Assembly (NCBI GenBank): GCA_947498125.1
Contig: CANMJH010000002.1
Coordinates: 248,001-312,000, forward strand
Direction of reading: 5' to 3'
DNA from: an uncultured Nioella sp.
GTDB lineage: Bacteria > Pseudomonadota > Alphaproteobacteria > Rhodobacterales > Rhodobacteraceae
DNA length: 64,000 bases
In this document: positions 18,047 through 25,542 of the stretch, in pieces
Layout of the letters: every line of letters begins with the position of its first letter
Numbering within the stretch: position 1 is the first letter of the stretch
Notes under the pieces: model-generated
What the model saw: only the letters and a program-made list of their open reading frames with translations
The model's database searches: none
Told to the model about the DNA's origin: nothing
Translations under genes and position numbers: made by a program

Positions 18047-18562
18047 ATGAGAAGTTTGGTTTTTGCGGTGATTTTGGCTGGATGCGGCTCTGTCAGCCCC
18101 CAGACTCTGTGGCAGCTTCGAAGCTTTGGCCCGCTCTCCGCTGACCCTCAGGATGTCGCGGTGATGTTGGACTTGCCCGACGGCTTATCAGCCATGCCCG
18201 GATCAGCCCAATTAACTCTTTCAGCGGCCCGATCCGACACCGGAGAAAATATTTTCGGATCCTTTGCACTGGCCGCTAATGAGGCCGGTATTTGGCAAGT
18301 GGAAGAGGCAGATCATCCCGCATTACGCGACATGCAGGCGCTGGTTCTGGATTGGAAGACCGAGGCACTCGAGGCCGCCAGCGGTAGCCTCAGCTTGACG
18401 TTGTCGCCCTGCTCTGTTGGGGAGGGTCCGGCGGAAAATGCCTTGGTCAGCGCCGCCATTCAGATCGCGTCTGATGGGACGTTTCTGCCGCTAATTTCTG
18501 AGGCATCTTATGCAGAGATTACTGGAAATGATGCATTAGAGCCACTGCCTCCCTGTCCCTGA
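18047..18562 (+). CDS. lipoprotein, function unknown
   Basis: 171 residues with a short signal and lipobox (VILAGC, Cys13). The mature domain is Ser/Ala/Leu-rich with a conserved-looking core (AQLTLSAARSDTGENIFGSF, LSLTLSPCS) and cysteine pairs near the C-terminus (PPCP). No known family recognised. ATG 18047 follows AAAGGA by six bases. It is divergent from the DUF2975-XRE pair and may be coregulated with it. An independent promoter for rsfS follows at 18576, so it is probably not in that operon. Confidence 0.68.
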   Translation: MRSLVFAVILAGCGSVSPQTLWQLRSFGPLSADPQDVAVMLDLPDGLSAMPGSAQLTLSAARSDTGENIFGSFALAANEAGIWQVEEADHPALRDMQALVLDWKTEALEAASGSLSLTLSPCSVGEGPAENALVSAAIQIASDGTFLPLISEASYAEITGNDALEPLPPCP

Positions 18563-18575
18563 CAGTGTGCTAACA

Positions 18576-18604
18576 TTGTTATCGGCCCGTCCCGGTGCTA
18601 TCTT
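18576..18604 (+). promoter_or_regulatory. sigma-70-like promoter for rsfS-rlmH
   Basis: TTGTTA (18576-18581), a 17-base spacer, then TATCTT (18599-18604). Predicted start near 18611 gives a leader of about 40 bases containing a CCCGG-CGC-CCGGG hairpin before the AAGGAGG site. Confidence 0.55.
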
Positions 18605-18651
18605 AGGGTCATCCCGGCGCCCGGGTTTCGCGGCGCGATTTTAAGGAGGAC

Positions 18652-19059
18652 ATGGTCCTGTCTGGACAAGTTCAAGCGGCCGCCCCGATGGCTGCAAATC
18701 AAGTGCAAAACCTGCACCTGTCGCAAGATCTGACGAGCGAGAAAATCCTCGAAGAAATTCTTGCATCCCTCGATGACGACAAAGCGGAAGAGATCGTAAA
18801 AATCGATCTGCGCGGCAAGACGGAAGTGGCCGACTATATTGTTGTTGCCTCTGGTCGCTCGACTCGCCAAGTCTCGGCTCTGTCACAGAAACTTGTGGAT
18901 CGGCTCAAGCATCGTCTTGGATTGATTTGTAAGTCTGAAGGCAAGGATGCGGGCGATTGGGTGCTGATCGACGCGGGCGACGTGATCGTTCATGTGTTCC
19001 GCCCCGAAGTGCGCGAGTTCTATCAGCTTGAAAAGATGTGGCAGCCTCAGGGCAGCTGA
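18652..19059 (+). CDS. rsfS: ribosome silencing factor RsfS
   Basis: 135 residues, with about 25 more at the N-terminus than short homologues. RsfS binds uL14 on the 50S subunit and blocks subunit joining in slow growth. Core motifs KAEEIVKIDLRGKTEVADYI, VVASGRSTRQVSAL and DWVLIDAGDVIVHVF are all present. ATG 18652 has a consensus AAGGAGG five bases upstream, which supports the long start. It is followed nine bases later by rlmH, a conserved pairing in bacteria. Confidence 0.95.
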   Translation: MVLSGQVQAAAPMAANQVQNLHLSQDLTSEKILEEILASLDDDKAEEIVKIDLRGKTEVADYIVVASGRSTRQVSALSQKLVDRLKHRLGLICKSEGKDAGDWVLIDAGDVIVHVFRPEVREFYQLEKMWQPQGS

Positions 19060-19068
19060 CATCAATTC

Positions 19069-19539
19069 ATGCGGGTTCATCTATGTGTTGTGGGCCGCCT
19101 TCGGGCCGGGCCCGAGCGGGATCTTATTACCGACTATTTGACGCGATTTGATCGGACAGGCCGGGGCCTTGGCCTTGGCCCTGCTGATATTATCGAGGTC
19201 GAGGATAAGAAAAACGCCGGAAAATCAGCCGAGGCTGCCCTTTTGCGCAAAGCAATCCCGAAGGGTGCGCTTTTGTGCTGCTTGGATGAACGCGGGCGCA
19301 ACATGACCTCGCCGGATTTTGCCAAAACGCTCGCCTCGAAACGCGATCAAGGCTGTCAGGACATGGCCTTTGTGATTGGCGGCGCAGATGGGATCGATCC
19401 GGCACTGGTTGCCGAGGCCGATCTAAAGCTGAGCTTTGGGCAAATGGTCTGGCCGCACATGCTCGCCCGTGTGATGTTGACCGAACAATTGTACCGCGCG
19501 GCCTCTATCCTCGCGCGCAGCCCTTATCACCGCGCATAA
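19069..19539 (+). CDS. rlmH: 23S rRNA pseudouridine-1915 N3-methyltransferase
   Basis: 156 residues, the standard size of RlmH, a SPOUT-fold methyltransferase acting on helix 69 of assembled 70S ribosomes. The knot region is seen in FVIGGADGI and the C-terminal SFGQMVWPHMLARVMLTEQLYRA, with the terminal SPYHR motif. It forms an operon with rsfS, and both act on the large subunit. Two GC-rich stem-loops follow. Confidence 0.96.
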   Translation: MRVHLCVVGRLRAGPERDLITDYLTRFDRTGRGLGLGPADIIEVEDKKNAGKSAEAALLRKAIPKGALLCCLDERGRNMTSPDFAKTLASKRDQGCQDMAFVIGGADGIDPALVAEADLKLSFGQMVWPHMLARVMLTEQLYRAASILARSPYHRA

Positions 19540-19572
19540 CCCTTCAATTCACCGCCTTTGTCGGTCCGGGGT

Positions 19573-19624
19573 TTGGGGGCTGGCCCCCAAGAAAACGGGG
19601 GGTGCGGGGGGAGAATCCCCCCGC
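19573..19624. terminator. two GC-rich stem-loops between rlmH and gpmI
   Basis: TTGGGGG-CTGG-CCCCCAA (19573-19590) and GCGGGGGG-AGAAT-CCCCCCGC (19604-19624). Neither is followed by a T-run. They probably end rlmH transcription, or belong to the same repetitive palindrome class as 12715-12751. The rest of the 194-base gap has no gene. Confidence 0.5.
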
Positions 19625-19733
19625 GCGGTCGACCCGCAACGCGCGGCGAAACGGCCAGCGGTCTTGCCACCCGGCCTAGGCCAACTTAGAACCCAAGATA
19701 GCCAGGCCATTTCCTAAAAGGATCTCCTCCAAA

Positions 19734-21251
19734 ATGACCGCACCCAAACCTGTCATCCTTTGTATTCTCGATGGCTGGGGACTGGCCGAACCGGGCCCCG
19801 GAAACGCGCCTTATCTCGCCAATACCCCAAATATGGACCGCCTAATGGCGACCTGCCCCAATGCAACGCTGATCACCTACGGCCCTGATGCAGGTCTGCC
19901 GAGCGGCCAGATGGGCAATTCTGAGGTGGGCCATACCAATATCGGCGCGGGCCGGGTCGTAGCGATGGATCTTGGACAGATTGATCTGGCCATCGAAGAC
20001 GGCTCTTACGCCAAGCGCGATGAATTGACCGCGTTTATCGATAAACTGAAATCCACTGGCGGCACTGCCCATCTTGCCGGTCTTGTTTCGGCAGGCGGCG
20101 TGCATAGTCATGAACTGCATCTTTTGGAAACCGCCCGTATTTTGACGTCGGAAGGTATTCCAGTACACATCCACGCCATCACCGATGGGCGCGACGTTGG
20201 TCCGACCTCTGCAGCCAAGACCGTGCCGGCATTCGAAGCATTGCTTCCCGGTGGAGCGACGATCACCACGCTTGTCGGACGCTATTTCGCGATGGATCGT
20301 GATAACCGGTGGGAACGGGTTCAAGAGGCCTTTGACCTCATAACCTCGGGCAAGGGCCATGACGCGGAAACCGTGACGGGCGCCATCGACGCCGCCTATG
20401 CGCGCGGCGAAAATGACGAGTTTATCAAAGCGACAAAACTCGGCGGCTATACGCCCCCAACAGATAAAGACGGTCTGCTGTTCATCAACTTCCGGGCTGA
20501 TCGCGCCCGAGAGATTTTGGCCACCCTCGCCGACCCTGACTTTGCAGAGTTTGATGTCGCATCGCGGCCCACTTGGGCCGCCGCGCTTGGCATGGTGGAA
20601 TATTCCGACCGCCATAACACCTATCTCAGCGTGATTTTCCCCAAGGCCGATATCGTCAACACGCTGGCCGAATGGGTCGCCTCGAAGGGCTTGACGCAAT
20701 TTCACATCGCCGAAACCGAAAAATACCCGCATGTAACCTTCTTTTTGAATGGCGGCAAAGAAGACGCCGTGCCGGGCGAAGATCGCTACATGCCAAAATC
20801 GCCGAAAGTGGCCACCTATGATCTTCAGCCCGAAATGTCCGCGGCGGAAGTGACCGAGCACCTCGTTGCTGCCATCGAAAAGCAATATGACCTGATCGTC
20901 GTGAACTTCGCCAATCCCGACATGGTCGGTCATACGGGCATTGTTCCCGCGGCCGTAGCAGCGTGCGAAGCCGTCGATGCGGGTGTTGGCGCGGCCATGG
21001 CGGCGCTGGACAAAGTTGGAGGCGCCATGATCGTCACAGCCGATCACGGCAATTGCGATATGATGATCGATCCTGTGTCGGGAGGGCCGCACACGGCGCA
21101 CACCCTGAACCCGGTACCTGTGATCCTCTATAATGGTCCCAAAGGCGTTACGATGCAGGACGGGCGTTTGGCCGATCTTGCTCCGTCGATCCTTGCCCTG
21201 ATGGGACTGGACCGACCTGCCGAAATGACCGGCGAGATCCTGTTTTCGTGA
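19734..21251 (+). CDS. gpmI: 2,3-bisphosphoglycerate-independent phosphoglycerate mutase
   Basis: 505 residues, full length for the Mn-dependent iPGM of glycolysis and gluconeogenesis, interconverting 3- and 2-phosphoglycerate. Asp13 (LDGWG) is a metal ligand and Ser63 (MGNSEVGH) the phosphorylated nucleophile; IHAITDGRDVGP, NFRADRAR and VTADHGNCDMM are also conserved. AAAGGATCTCC precedes the ATG. The stop overlaps the GTG start of the EnvC-like gene (GTGA), beginning a gpmI-envC-ctpA-rppH run common in alphaproteobacteria. Confidence 0.97.
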   Translation: MTAPKPVILCILDGWGLAEPGPGNAPYLANTPNMDRLMATCPNATLITYGPDAGLPSGQMGNSEVGHTNIGAGRVVAMDLGQIDLAIEDGSYAKRDELTAFIDKLKSTGGTAHLAGLVSAGGVHSHELHLLETARILTSEGIPVHIHAITDGRDVGPTSAAKTVPAFEALLPGGATITTLVGRYFAMDRDNRWERVQEAFDLITSGKGHDAETVTGAIDAAYARGENDEFIKATKLGGYTPPTDKDGLLFINFRADRAREILATLADPDFAEFDVASRPTWAAALGMVEYSDRHNTYLSVIFPKADIVNTLAEWVASKGLTQFHIAETEKYPHVTFFLNGGKEDAVPGEDRYMPKSPKVATYDLQPEMSAAEVTEHLVAAIEKQYDLIVVNFANPDMVGHTGIVPAAVAACEAVDAGVGAAMAALDKVGGAMIVTADHGNCDMMIDPVSGGPHTAHTLNPVPVILYNGPKGVTMQDGRLADLAPSILALMGLDRPAEMTGEILFS

Positions 21252-22378
21252 GAATGATTGCGTTATTCGCTGCGCTTTTTGCGCTAGGTTTTCCGGCAAC
21301 CGCTCAGGAAGATCCGGCGCTGGCGGCGCAGCGGGCCGCTCAGATGCTGGAGCGCGCTGCGCTGACGATGTCCGAAGCTGACGGCGCGCGGGATCGCGTC
21401 GATGCCTTGACCGAAACGGTTCGGGCTTATGAAGAAGGGCTTGCTGCTCTGCGTGAGGGTCTGCGCCGCGCTGCTATTCGCGAACAATCGATTGAGATCG
21501 TTTTTGAGGCCGAACAAGACCAGCTTGGCCGCTTGCTTGGGGTTTTGCAAAATATGCAAGCCGCCCCTGCGCCGTTATTGTTAATTCACCCCTCTGGCCC
21601 AGTTGGCACCGCGCGGTCGGGCATGATCGTCTCGGATGTCACGCCCGCTGTGGCCGCTGATGCTTTGGCACTGCGCACGCAGCTTGAAGAACTGGCCGCC
21701 CTTCGCGCCTTGCAAGAAGCCGCGCATGCGCAGCTTGCTGATGGGCTTATCGGCGTCCAAGACGCCCGCGTTGCACTCAGTCAGGCTATGGCCGACAGAC
21801 GGACTTTGCCGCCACGTTTTACGGCAGATACCGAAGCGCTGATCCGCATTACCGAAGGCGCAGAAACGTTGGATGGATTTGCTGATGCGATCCGTTCTTT
21901 GGAGGTGCTCGACGTTGCCGATGCCCCCTTGCCAAGCTTTCGGAGCGCGCAAGGCAGTCTGCCCTTGCCTGTTCGCGGGCGGCTGTTGCGGGGCTTTAAT
22001 ACTTCAGACGCCGCTGGCATCACGCGGCCCGGCTATATTCTGGCAACTGAGCCGCGCGCGCTGGTCACTGCGCCGTGGCACGCCACAATCCGCTATGCCG
22101 GCCCCCTTTTGGACTACGGAACCGTCACGATTTTGGAACCCGAAGGTGATCATTTGTTGATTTTGGCCGGGCTTGGTGAGGTTTACGTCACGGCAGGTCA
22201 ACTGCTTTCCGCCGGTGATCCCATTGGATTAATGGGCGGCGCGGCGCCAAACCGCGAAGAATTGATCAGTTCTGATGTCCAAACGACTGGCACAGATCTG
22301 TCTGAAACGCTTTATATAGAGTTAAGAGCGGCAGGAGACCCGGTAGATCCGGGGCTTTGGTTTGCTGCAAATGATTAG
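21248..22378 (+). CDS. envC: EnvC-like murein hydrolase activator with degenerate LytM domain
   Basis: 376 residues. GTG 21248 overlaps the gpmI stop; ATG 21254 is an alternative two codons later. Signal peptide to about residue 20, coiled coil about 25-205, then a LytM/M23 domain at 240-372. The catalytic HxH-type metal site is not there: the usual His before the last strand is Tyr in LYIELRAAGDPVDP. This resembles EnvC/NlpD, which activate amidases rather than cut wall themselves. The role is septal peptidoglycan splitting, upstream of the CtpA protease gene. Confidence 0.85.
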   Translation: MRMIALFAALFALGFPATAQEDPALAAQRAAQMLERAALTMSEADGARDRVDALTETVRAYEEGLAALREGLRRAAIREQSIEIVFEAEQDQLGRLLGVLQNMQAAPAPLLLIHPSGPVGTARSGMIVSDVTPAVAADALALRTQLEELAALRALQEAAHAQLADGLIGVQDARVALSQAMADRRTLPPRFTADTEALIRITEGAETLDGFADAIRSLEVLDVADAPLPSFRSAQGSLPLPVRGRLLRGFNTSDAAGITRPGYILATEPRALVTAPWHATIRYAGPLLDYGTVTILEPEGDHLLILAGLGEVYVTAGQLLSAGDPIGLMGGAAPNREELISSDVQTTGTDLSETLYIELRAAGDPVDPGLWFAAND

Positions 22379-22392
22379 GTGAGGAAGACTCC

Positions 22393-23712
22393 ATGAAGAA
22401 ATTTGTGATGGCAGCCCTTGGCGGCACGGCAGCAGGCGTCTTGCTGACGACCCAAGTGGCTGGCCCTCTTATCGCTCAGGAAAATGCCCGCAACACAACA
22501 GTCTATGAACAGCTTGACCTGTTTGGCGATGTATTTGAACGCATCCGAACCTATTATGTCGAGGATGTTGACGAGGCCGAACTGATCGAAGCTGCCATTA
22601 ATGGCATGCTGACCTCGCTTGACCCTCATAGTTCATACCTGCCCCCCGAAGATCATGAGGCAATGCAAGTGCAGACTCGCGGCGAATTTGGTGGTCTGGG
22701 CATCGAGGTCACGCAAGAAGATGGCTTTGTGAAAGTCATTACCCCAATGGACGGCACCCCTGCCTTTGACGCCGGTGTCGAAGCGGGCGATTTCATCACG
22801 CATGTCGACGGCACCTCGTTGCTTGGCTTGCCGTTGTCCGACGCTGTTGAACTGATGCGCGGCGAAATTGGGTCTGAGATTGTCATCACTGTTGTGCGCG
22901 AAGGCGAAGAAGAGCCGCTCGAAATCACCATCGTCCGCGACCGCATCCGTTTAACCGCCGTACGTCACCGCCTTGAAGGCAACACGGCCGTGTTGCGTGT
23001 CGCAGGTTTCACCGATCAAACCTATCCCAACCTGCGTGACGGGCTTGAAGAGATGATTGAAGAGGTTGGCGGCATCGAAAATCTCGAGGGCGTCGTTCTA
23101 GATCTGCGCAACAACCCAGGTGGTCTGCTGACCCAAGCGATTCGCGTTTCCGATGCCTTCCTAGAGCAAGGCGAAATCGTCTCGACCCGTGGGCGCGACC
23201 CGGAAGATGGCGAGCGCTACAACGCAACACCCGGCGACCTTATTGAAGGCCTGCCCATGGTTGTGCTGATCAATGGCGGCTCGGCATCTGCATCCGAGAT
23301 TGTGGCGGGTGCCCTGCAAGACCACCATCGCGCCGTTATTGTCGGCACAAACAGCTTTGGCAAAGGCTCGGTTCAGTCTGTGATGCCTGTTCAGGGTGAC
23401 GGCGCGATGCGTTTGACCACCTCGCTTTACTACACGCCTTCTGGTCGCTCGATCCAAGCGCTTGGCGTTGCGCCGGACATTCTGGTTGAGCAGCGCGAAA
23501 TTGGCGATGTTGAAGAAAGCGCTTTCCCTGAGCGGACCGAAGCGTCTTTGCGCGGCTCACTGGCCAACGGATCTTTGACCGAAGATGAGATCCGTCAGCT
23601 TGAAGAAGAGCAGGAAGCCGCCCGCGCCGCCGCTGAGCTGCGCGCAGAAGATTATCAGATGGCTTATGCCATTGATATTCTTGCGGGTTTGAACGCTTTG
23701 CGCCCTCGGTAA
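22393..23712 (+). CDS. ctpA: C-terminal processing peptidase (S41)
   Basis: 439 residues. N-terminal signal/anchor, a PDZ domain at about 85-165 (GGLGIEVTQEDGFVKVITPM), then the S41 protease core: nucleophile Ser in GGSASASEIVAGAL and general base Lys in NSFGKGSVQ. A Glu-rich tail follows. CtpA-class proteases work in the periplasm and in other bacteria degrade or process cell-wall hydrolases, which fits its place directly after the EnvC-like activator (14-base gap). Confidence 0.95.
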   Translation: MKKFVMAALGGTAAGVLLTTQVAGPLIAQENARNTTVYEQLDLFGDVFERIRTYYVEDVDEAELIEAAINGMLTSLDPHSSYLPPEDHEAMQVQTRGEFGGLGIEVTQEDGFVKVITPMDGTPAFDAGVEAGDFITHVDGTSLLGLPLSDAVELMRGEIGSEIVITVVREGEEEPLEITIVRDRIRLTAVRHRLEGNTAVLRVAGFTDQTYPNLRDGLEEMIEEVGGIENLEGVVLDLRNNPGGLLTQAIRVSDAFLEQGEIVSTRGRDPEDGERYNATPGDLIEGLPMVVLINGGSASASEIVAGALQDHHRAVIVGTNSFGKGSVQSVMPVQGDGAMRLTTSLYYTPSGRSIQALGVAPDILVEQREIGDVEESAFPERTEASLRGSLANGSLTEDEIRQLEEEQEAARAAAELRAEDYQMAYAIDILAGLNALRPR

Positions 23713-23722
23713 GGGCAAAAAT

Positions 23723-24202
23723 GTGGCTCTTACCCCTTTAAAAGATCGGCCCTACAGGCCCTGTGTCGGCGTGGTTTTAATTAACCACGCCGGTCGCGTT
23801 TTTGCCGGTCAACGTGCCGACATGACGACGCCCGCATGGCAAATGCCTCAAGGTGGCGTTGATGATGGCGAAGAAGCTGAAGCTGCGGCACGTCGCGAAT
23901 TGCTGGAAGAAACGGGCGTTAGCCCCGATCACGTGACGCTTTTGGCTGAGACCCAAAATTGGCTGCCCTATGATTTTCCCGATGACGTGGCTGACAAACG
24001 TTGGAAAGGGCGGTTCCGTGGGCAGGAACAAAAGTGGTTCCTGATGCGGCTAGAGGCGGCGGATGACGTGATCGATCTGCTCTACAAAGACGTCGAATTT
24101 TCCGAATGGCGCTGGATGGATGCGCAAGAACTTCTGAACCATATCGTCCCGTTCAAACTCCCTATTTACGAAGCAGTTCTGGCGGAGTTTTCGCTGACCT
24201 GA
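23723..24202 (+). CDS. rppH: RNA pyrophosphohydrolase
   Basis: 159 residues. GTG 23723 is the start; the ATG two bases earlier is out of frame and stops at once. Nudix box GGVDDGEEA...RELLEETGV is complete, with the RppH-type YRPCVGVVL N-terminus and the KWFLM / FSEWRWM features. It removes pyrophosphate from 5'-triphosphate mRNA (or acts on dinucleoside polyphosphates) to start decay. It sits ten bases after ctpA, the last gene of the operon; an A/T-rich dyad follows. Confidence 0.95.
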   Translation: MALTPLKDRPYRPCVGVVLINHAGRVFAGQRADMTTPAWQMPQGGVDDGEEAEAAARRELLEETGVSPDHVTLLAETQNWLPYDFPDDVADKRWKGRFRGQEQKWFLMRLEAADDVIDLLYKDVEFSEWRWMDAQELLNHIVPFKLPIYEAVLAEFSLT

Positions 24203-24223
24203 ACAAATGGCTATCTTTTTCAT

Positions 24224-24254
24224 CTTAGTTAGTGTAATTATCTCACTAATTAAG
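24224..24254. promoter_or_regulatory. A/T-rich 11-base inverted repeat before exported paralogue 1
   Basis: CTTAGTTAGTG (24224-24234) and CACTAATTAAG (24244-24254) are complementary except for one pair (G.T in RNA), with a 9-base A/T centre. There is no T-run, so an operator is more likely than a terminator. It ends 14 bases before the start of the exported protein. Confidence 0.45.
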
Positions 24255-24268
24255 ACGAGGCCATTTCC

Positions 24269-24868
24269 ATGAACCGCTCAATTCTCTTCGCAATCTCTCT
24301 TTGCCTTCTGCCCATTCAGGCTCTGGCGAGCACATGTATTGGCATGGCCGTCAACGATCATAATCTTCGGCGCGTGCAAGGCGATGATAGCCTGGTGCTG
24401 GTCTTCGGCACTTTCACGCACGACCACTCTCTTTTTGGAAACAGCTTTTTCAGTCTCGGGTTTCACTCAGAAAGTGAAGATTCGGTTGAACAACCCGGTG
24501 GTGATGAAGGCGTCCAACTCGATCCCTGGGACCTCTATATTGAATCAGGTGGCGGGGAGATACGTGATGTTTTTCAGGACGATGTCCCATCTCCCTTTAG
24601 CTATGTGGCTACATTCTCGGGTCATATCGGCTCAGCTGAGGGCTTTGTTACGCCATCCGAATTTGAGCTTGAGGTGTCCGGGGTTTGCGTGGAAGGCTAT
24701 TGTGGTTCCAGCCTCCAAACAGGCACTGAAGCGCTCGCCATTCTTCGGATTGATGCCGAAGGAGGCTATCGCTTGGAAAGCGGGGCCTGCTCGCAAGCCT
24801 GGCACGCCGAGCCCAGCGCCGAAGAGCTGGACCATGCCCTATCCTGTTTGGGCGAAGGAGGCTGCTAA
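24269..24868 (+). CDS. exported cysteine-containing protein, paralogue 1
   Basis: 199 residues with a signal peptide (MNRSILFAISLCLLPIQALAS, first 21). The mature protein has six cysteines. The second half (SYVATFSGHIGSAEGF, then CVEGYCG, LAILRIDAEGGYRLESGAC and a C-terminal C-x5-C) aligns with the next gene, which lacks an insert at about residues 55-85 that is rich in Glu and Gly. A fold of a secreted, disulfide-bonded domain is likely. I recognise no family and propose no function. Preceded by an inverted repeat. Confidence 0.72.
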   Translation: MNRSILFAISLCLLPIQALASTCIGMAVNDHNLRRVQGDDSLVLVFGTFTHDHSLFGNSFFSLGFHSESEDSVEQPGGDEGVQLDPWDLYIESGGGEIRDVFQDDVPSPFSYVATFSGHIGSAEGFVTPSEFELEVSGVCVEGYCGSSLQTGTEALAILRIDAEGGYRLESGACSQAWHAEPSAEELDHALSCLGEGGC

Positions 24869-24980
24869 CGCGTAGTCATAAGCAGGATTTAGCGGAAAAT
24901 CTGGCGGGATGCCCAAGGATCGCCAAGCGAGCTGCGTCCAATGCTATAGATAACAGTGATTTCAAACTCGGAGCTTTTCC

Positions 24981-25472
24981 ATGCGCCTTTTCATTGCTGC
25001 TCTTTTGACGGCCGCGCTGCCGACCCAATCATTCGCCCTGTCCTGCATGATGTGGGATGCGGCTGATGTTTATAACCGCGCGGCAGAGTCCGAGACCCGC
25101 TATCTGATTGTCCACGGCGCGTTCTTGCGCAATGGCCCCGATCTGATCGAACCTGATACGTTGGTCCTTGATGGGGCGCAAACACCGTATTCTTATCAGG
25201 CGGTTTTCTTCGGCAATATCGCCAGCCGTGTGGGGTTTCGCACGCCAACAGAACTTGAGGTGACGGTAAACGTGCCCTGTGTGGCCAGTTGGTGCGGGTT
25301 TGAGCCACCCGAAGGTCAAGAGGTCTTGGCCTTTCTCGAGGTAGATGATGATCGGAATTACCGACTCGTCTCTGGCCCCTGCCCTTTTGCCCTGAATAGC
25401 GCCCCGACCGAGGCTGACCTTAATCAAATCACCGCCTGCATGGCCGGCGAGGATTGCGCGCCGTTTCACTGA
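24981..25472 (+). CDS. exported cysteine-containing protein, paralogue 2
   Basis: 163 residues with a signal peptide (MRLFIAALLTAALPTQSFAL). Shares the order of motifs with the upstream gene: SYQAVFFGNIASRVGFRTP, CVASWCG, LAFLEVDDDRNYRLVSGPC and a C-terminal C-x5-C. The cysteine pattern at these places is identical, so the genes arose by duplication and have diverged strongly. The 112-base gap has its own promoter-like TATAGA. Function unknown; both lie just upstream of dnaE2, with no evidence of shared regulation. Confidence 0.72.
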   Translation: MRLFIAALLTAALPTQSFALSCMMWDAADVYNRAAESETRYLIVHGAFLRNGPDLIEPDTLVLDGAQTPYSYQAVFFGNIASRVGFRTPTELEVTVNVPCVASWCGFEPPEGQEVLAFLEVDDDRNYRLVSGPCPFALNSAPTEADLNQITACMAGEDCAPFH

Positions 25473-25517
25473 TTGTTTCTGCGGTTCTTTTCTAGGCGCA
25501 GACCTCTCTACAAATGA

Positions 25518-25537
25518 GAACAAAAAGTGAATATAAT
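25518..25537 (+). promoter_or_regulatory. SOS-like box with overlapping TATAAT for dnaE2
   Basis: GAAC-AAAAAGT-GAAT (25518-25532) matches the alphaproteobacterial LexA site GAAC-N7-GAAC except for the last base. It abuts a consensus -10 TATAAT (25532-25537). The dnaE2 ATG is at 25543, five bases beyond the -10, so the predicted transcript starts at or next to the start codon. Confidence 0.6.
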
Positions 25538-25542
25538 GGGGT

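Noticed and set aside
19842-21299. 485-codon minus-strand frame
   Set aside because: Antisense to gpmI; long only because of GC-rich codon use.
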